A DNA stretch of 7,212 bases from Rhodobacterales bacterium UBA3080. Lineage in GTDB: Bacteria; Pseudomonadota; Alphaproteobacteria; Rhodobacterales; Rhodobacteraceae. The notes under the pieces were generated by a model. That model worked only from the letters and a program-made list of their open reading frames with translations. It was not told the DNA's origin and made no database searches. The position numbers and the translations under genes were made by a program. This document shows, piece after piece, positions 6,007-7,212 of this stretch. Positions within the stretch are counted from its first letter, which is position 1, and each line of letters begins with the position of its first letter. The stretch is from assembly GCA_002366645.1 (NCBI GenBank), contig DFBM01000164.1:1-7212 (forward strand). The letters are read 5' to 3'.

Positions 6007-7068
6007 CTAGCGGGCGAGAATGGCCTCGGTCTGTGCCACCAGCTGCGATATCACATCCGCAGTCGAAGTTGCTCGGATCAGGCCCACCGCCTGACCTGAC
6101 CAGAGCGCGATGGCGTCCCCGCTGTCCGCCTTGGCCGAGGCTTTGCGTAATGGGCCGGTAAGCGTATTCATCACCGGAAAATCCGGCCAGTCGTCAACTT
6201 TGTCCATCTCGCTGGCGTATTTGTTCACGAGGGTGCGGGCATGGCGGCCTGAAAACGCTTTGCTCATCATTGTGTCGTCACCACTGGCCGCCAATAAACT
6301 GCGTTTGTGGGTGTCGCTAGCCGACGATTCCGGTGACGCAAGAAAAGCTGTTCCAATTTGCACACCGGCTGCGCCAAGCATTAAGGCCGCCGCGATTCCG
6401 CGTCCGTCTGCTATTCCACCGGCTGCGATCACCGGAACGCTTACCGCATCAACGATCCGCGGAACCAGCGCCATTGTTCCGGCGACCTCGGCCGCACCGC
6501 GCGGTAAGAACCAACCGGAATGTCCGCCTGCCTCATAGCCTTGCGCGATAATGGCGTCCGCCCCGTTTTCCTCTAGAAACCGAGCTTCCGACACCGAGGT
6601 TGCCGATGACAGGATAACGATCCCCTCGGCTTTCAGCGTTTTGATCATCGCACTATGAGGCAAGCCGAAGTGAAAGCTGACCGCTTTTGGCGCTAATCTT
6701 GCGACGGCATCGCACATCTCGGCATCGAATGGGTAATGCGTTTCAACAGCAGCGGGAATGTCGCCCGCATCCAGCTGATCGTACCAATGCGCCAGCCTGT
6801 TTTGGGCGGCAACGGCGCGTTCAGGATTGGTCCGTGGGGCTGTATGCACGAAGAAGTTCAGATTGACCGCCCGGTTCGTACCGCTTCGAACACGGCGCAT
6901 ATCGGCTTGAACCGCCCCTGACGTCTGCATCGCACAACCTAACGAGCCCATCGCGCCAGCATTTGCCGCCGCAATGGCCATTTCAGGGGTCGAGGCACCT
7001 GCCATAGGTGCTTGAATAATCGGGTGGTCTATTTCCAGAAGGTCGCAAAGTCGCCGGTCTTTCCACAT
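6007..7068 (-). CDS. Nitronate monooxygenase (class I-like, FMN-dependent)
   Basis: TIM-barrel flavoenzyme of 353 aa that oxidises alkyl nitronates such as propionate 3-nitronate to the carbonyl compound plus nitrite/nitrate using O2; older annotations call it 2-nitropropane dioxygenase. Motifs in order: QAPMAG (19-24) at the start of the barrel; SFHFGLP (131-137); GYEAGGHSG (177-185) with the family's conserved His183; AAGGIADGRGIAAALMLGAAGVQIGTAFL (215-243), which binds the FMN phosphate; and LWSGQAVGL (322-330) near the C-terminus. The ATG at 7068 is fixed by AGGAGG (7081-7076), 7 nt upstream. No signal peptide, so cytoplasmic. It follows another minus-strand gene after 69 nt. FabK-type enoyl reductases and IMP dehydrogenase-like proteins share the fold, but the EAGGHSG plus SFHFG pair favours nitronate monooxygenase. 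The physiological substrate is unknown; detoxification of nitro compounds is the usual inference. Confidence 0.9.
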   Translation of the reverse strand: MWKDRRLCDLLEIDHPIIQAPMAGASTPEMAIAAANAGAMGSLGCAMQTSGAVQADMRRVRSGTNRAVNLNFFVHTAPRTNPERAVAAQNRLAHWYDQLDAGDIPAAVETHYPFDAEMCDAVARLAPKAVSFHFGLPHSAMIKTLKAEGIVILSSATSVSEARFLEENGADAIIAQGYEAGGHSGWFLPRGAAEVAGTMALVPRIVDAVSVPVIAAGGIADGRGIAAALMLGAAGVQIGTAFLASPESSASDTHKRSLLAASGDDTMMSKAFSGRHARTLVNKYASEMDKVDDWPDFPVMNTLTGPLRKASAKADSGDAIALWSGQAVGLIRATSTADVISQLVAQTEAILAR

Positions 7069-7075
7069 GTTCCAC

Positions 7076-7081
7076 CCTCCT
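7076..7081 (-). promoter_or_regulatory. Shine-Dalgarno of the nitronate monooxygenase
   Basis: Minus strand AGGAGG, 7 nt from the ATG at 7068; a near-ideal site that decides the start. Confidence 0.85.
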
Positions 7082-7099
7082 CAGTTCAAAGCTGCGGAA

Positions 7100-7121
7100 C
7101 GCTAGCGCAATTACGCCAGCG
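7100..7121 (-). terminator. Terminator-like hairpin between the upstream gene and nitronate monooxygenase
   Basis: The minus strand reads CGCTGGCG, loop TAATTG, CGCTAGCG: an 8 bp stem with one G-U pair, 16 nt after the upstream stop codon. It has no U-run after it, so it is not a classical intrinsic terminator. It might attenuate read-through or stabilise the upstream mRNA 3' end. Confidence 0.35.
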
Positions 7122-7137
7122 CGCCAACAGATTTGCG

Positions 7138-7212
7138 TCAGAGTTCGGCAGCCTGCGTTAGAACCATCTGCACGGCCTGCGCGGCTTCGGCACCTTTTTT
7201 CACGAAATGCGC
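7138..7212 (-). CDS. C-terminal tail of an unidentified protein (partial, 5' part outside window)
   Basis: The last 24 codons plus a TGA stop (7140-7138) of a minus-strand frame open through the right window edge: AHFVKKGAEAAQAVQMVLT followed by QAAEL. The Ala/Gln-rich, helical composition looks coding, and the stop lies 69 nt before the nitronate monooxygenase start in the same direction. A second minus frame is also open across this stretch, so the assignment rests on composition and spacing. The family cannot be told from 24 residues. Confidence 0.5.
   Translation of the reverse strand, partial: AHFVKKGAEAAQAVQMVLTQAAEL

Overview
This 7.2 kb stretch looks like ordinary chromosomal DNA of an alphaproteobacterium, most likely of the Rhodobacteraceae/Roseobacter type. 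The reasons are the fairly GC-rich coding style, the gene families, a SAM-II type riboswitch ahead of metZ (a class best known from alphaproteobacteria), and TTAA-rich CtrA-like boxes. The taxon is an inference. There is no transposase, integrase, phage gene, CRISPR array, tRNA or rRNA.

Layout: five genes on the minus strand, read right to left from about 5050, are metZ (4934-3750), folE (3585-2950), trkH (start probably 2835, stop 1387) and a PLP-dependent group II amino-acid decarboxylase (1376 to beyond base 1), with a nitronate monooxygenase (7068-6007) and the tail of one more minus-strand gene (stop at 7138) further right. The only plus-strand gene is a Nu-class (YfcG-like) glutathione S-transferase (5295-6005). 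It diverges from metZ across a 360 bp regulatory gap and meets the nitronate monooxygenase tail to tail with one base between the stop codons.

The decarboxylase is easily overlooked because its frame is open through the left edge of the window. Read from an ATG at 1376 it gives 458 uninterrupted codons with all group II decarboxylase landmarks. Its Shine-Dalgarno overlaps the trkH stop codon, so the two are almost certainly co-transcribed.

The best regulatory find is in the metZ leader. A near-consensus sigma-70 promoter (5086-5058) is followed within a base or two by an RNA with the SAM-II pseudoknot layout (5049-4996): P1 stem, U-rich loop, UUGC, a UAAA segment and terminal GCUAAAGAGG. This makes biological sense: MetZ makes homocysteine, the methionine and SAM precursor, so SAM would feed back on its own synthesis. 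The metZ-folE gap is AT-rich with phased TTAA elements, and two gene starts (metZ, trkH) have perfect 13 bp palindromes just upstream.

The genes are mainly housekeeping: methionine synthesis, folate/pterin synthesis, potassium uptake, redox and detoxification. I see no convincing undescribed multi-gene system; the points of interest are regulatory.
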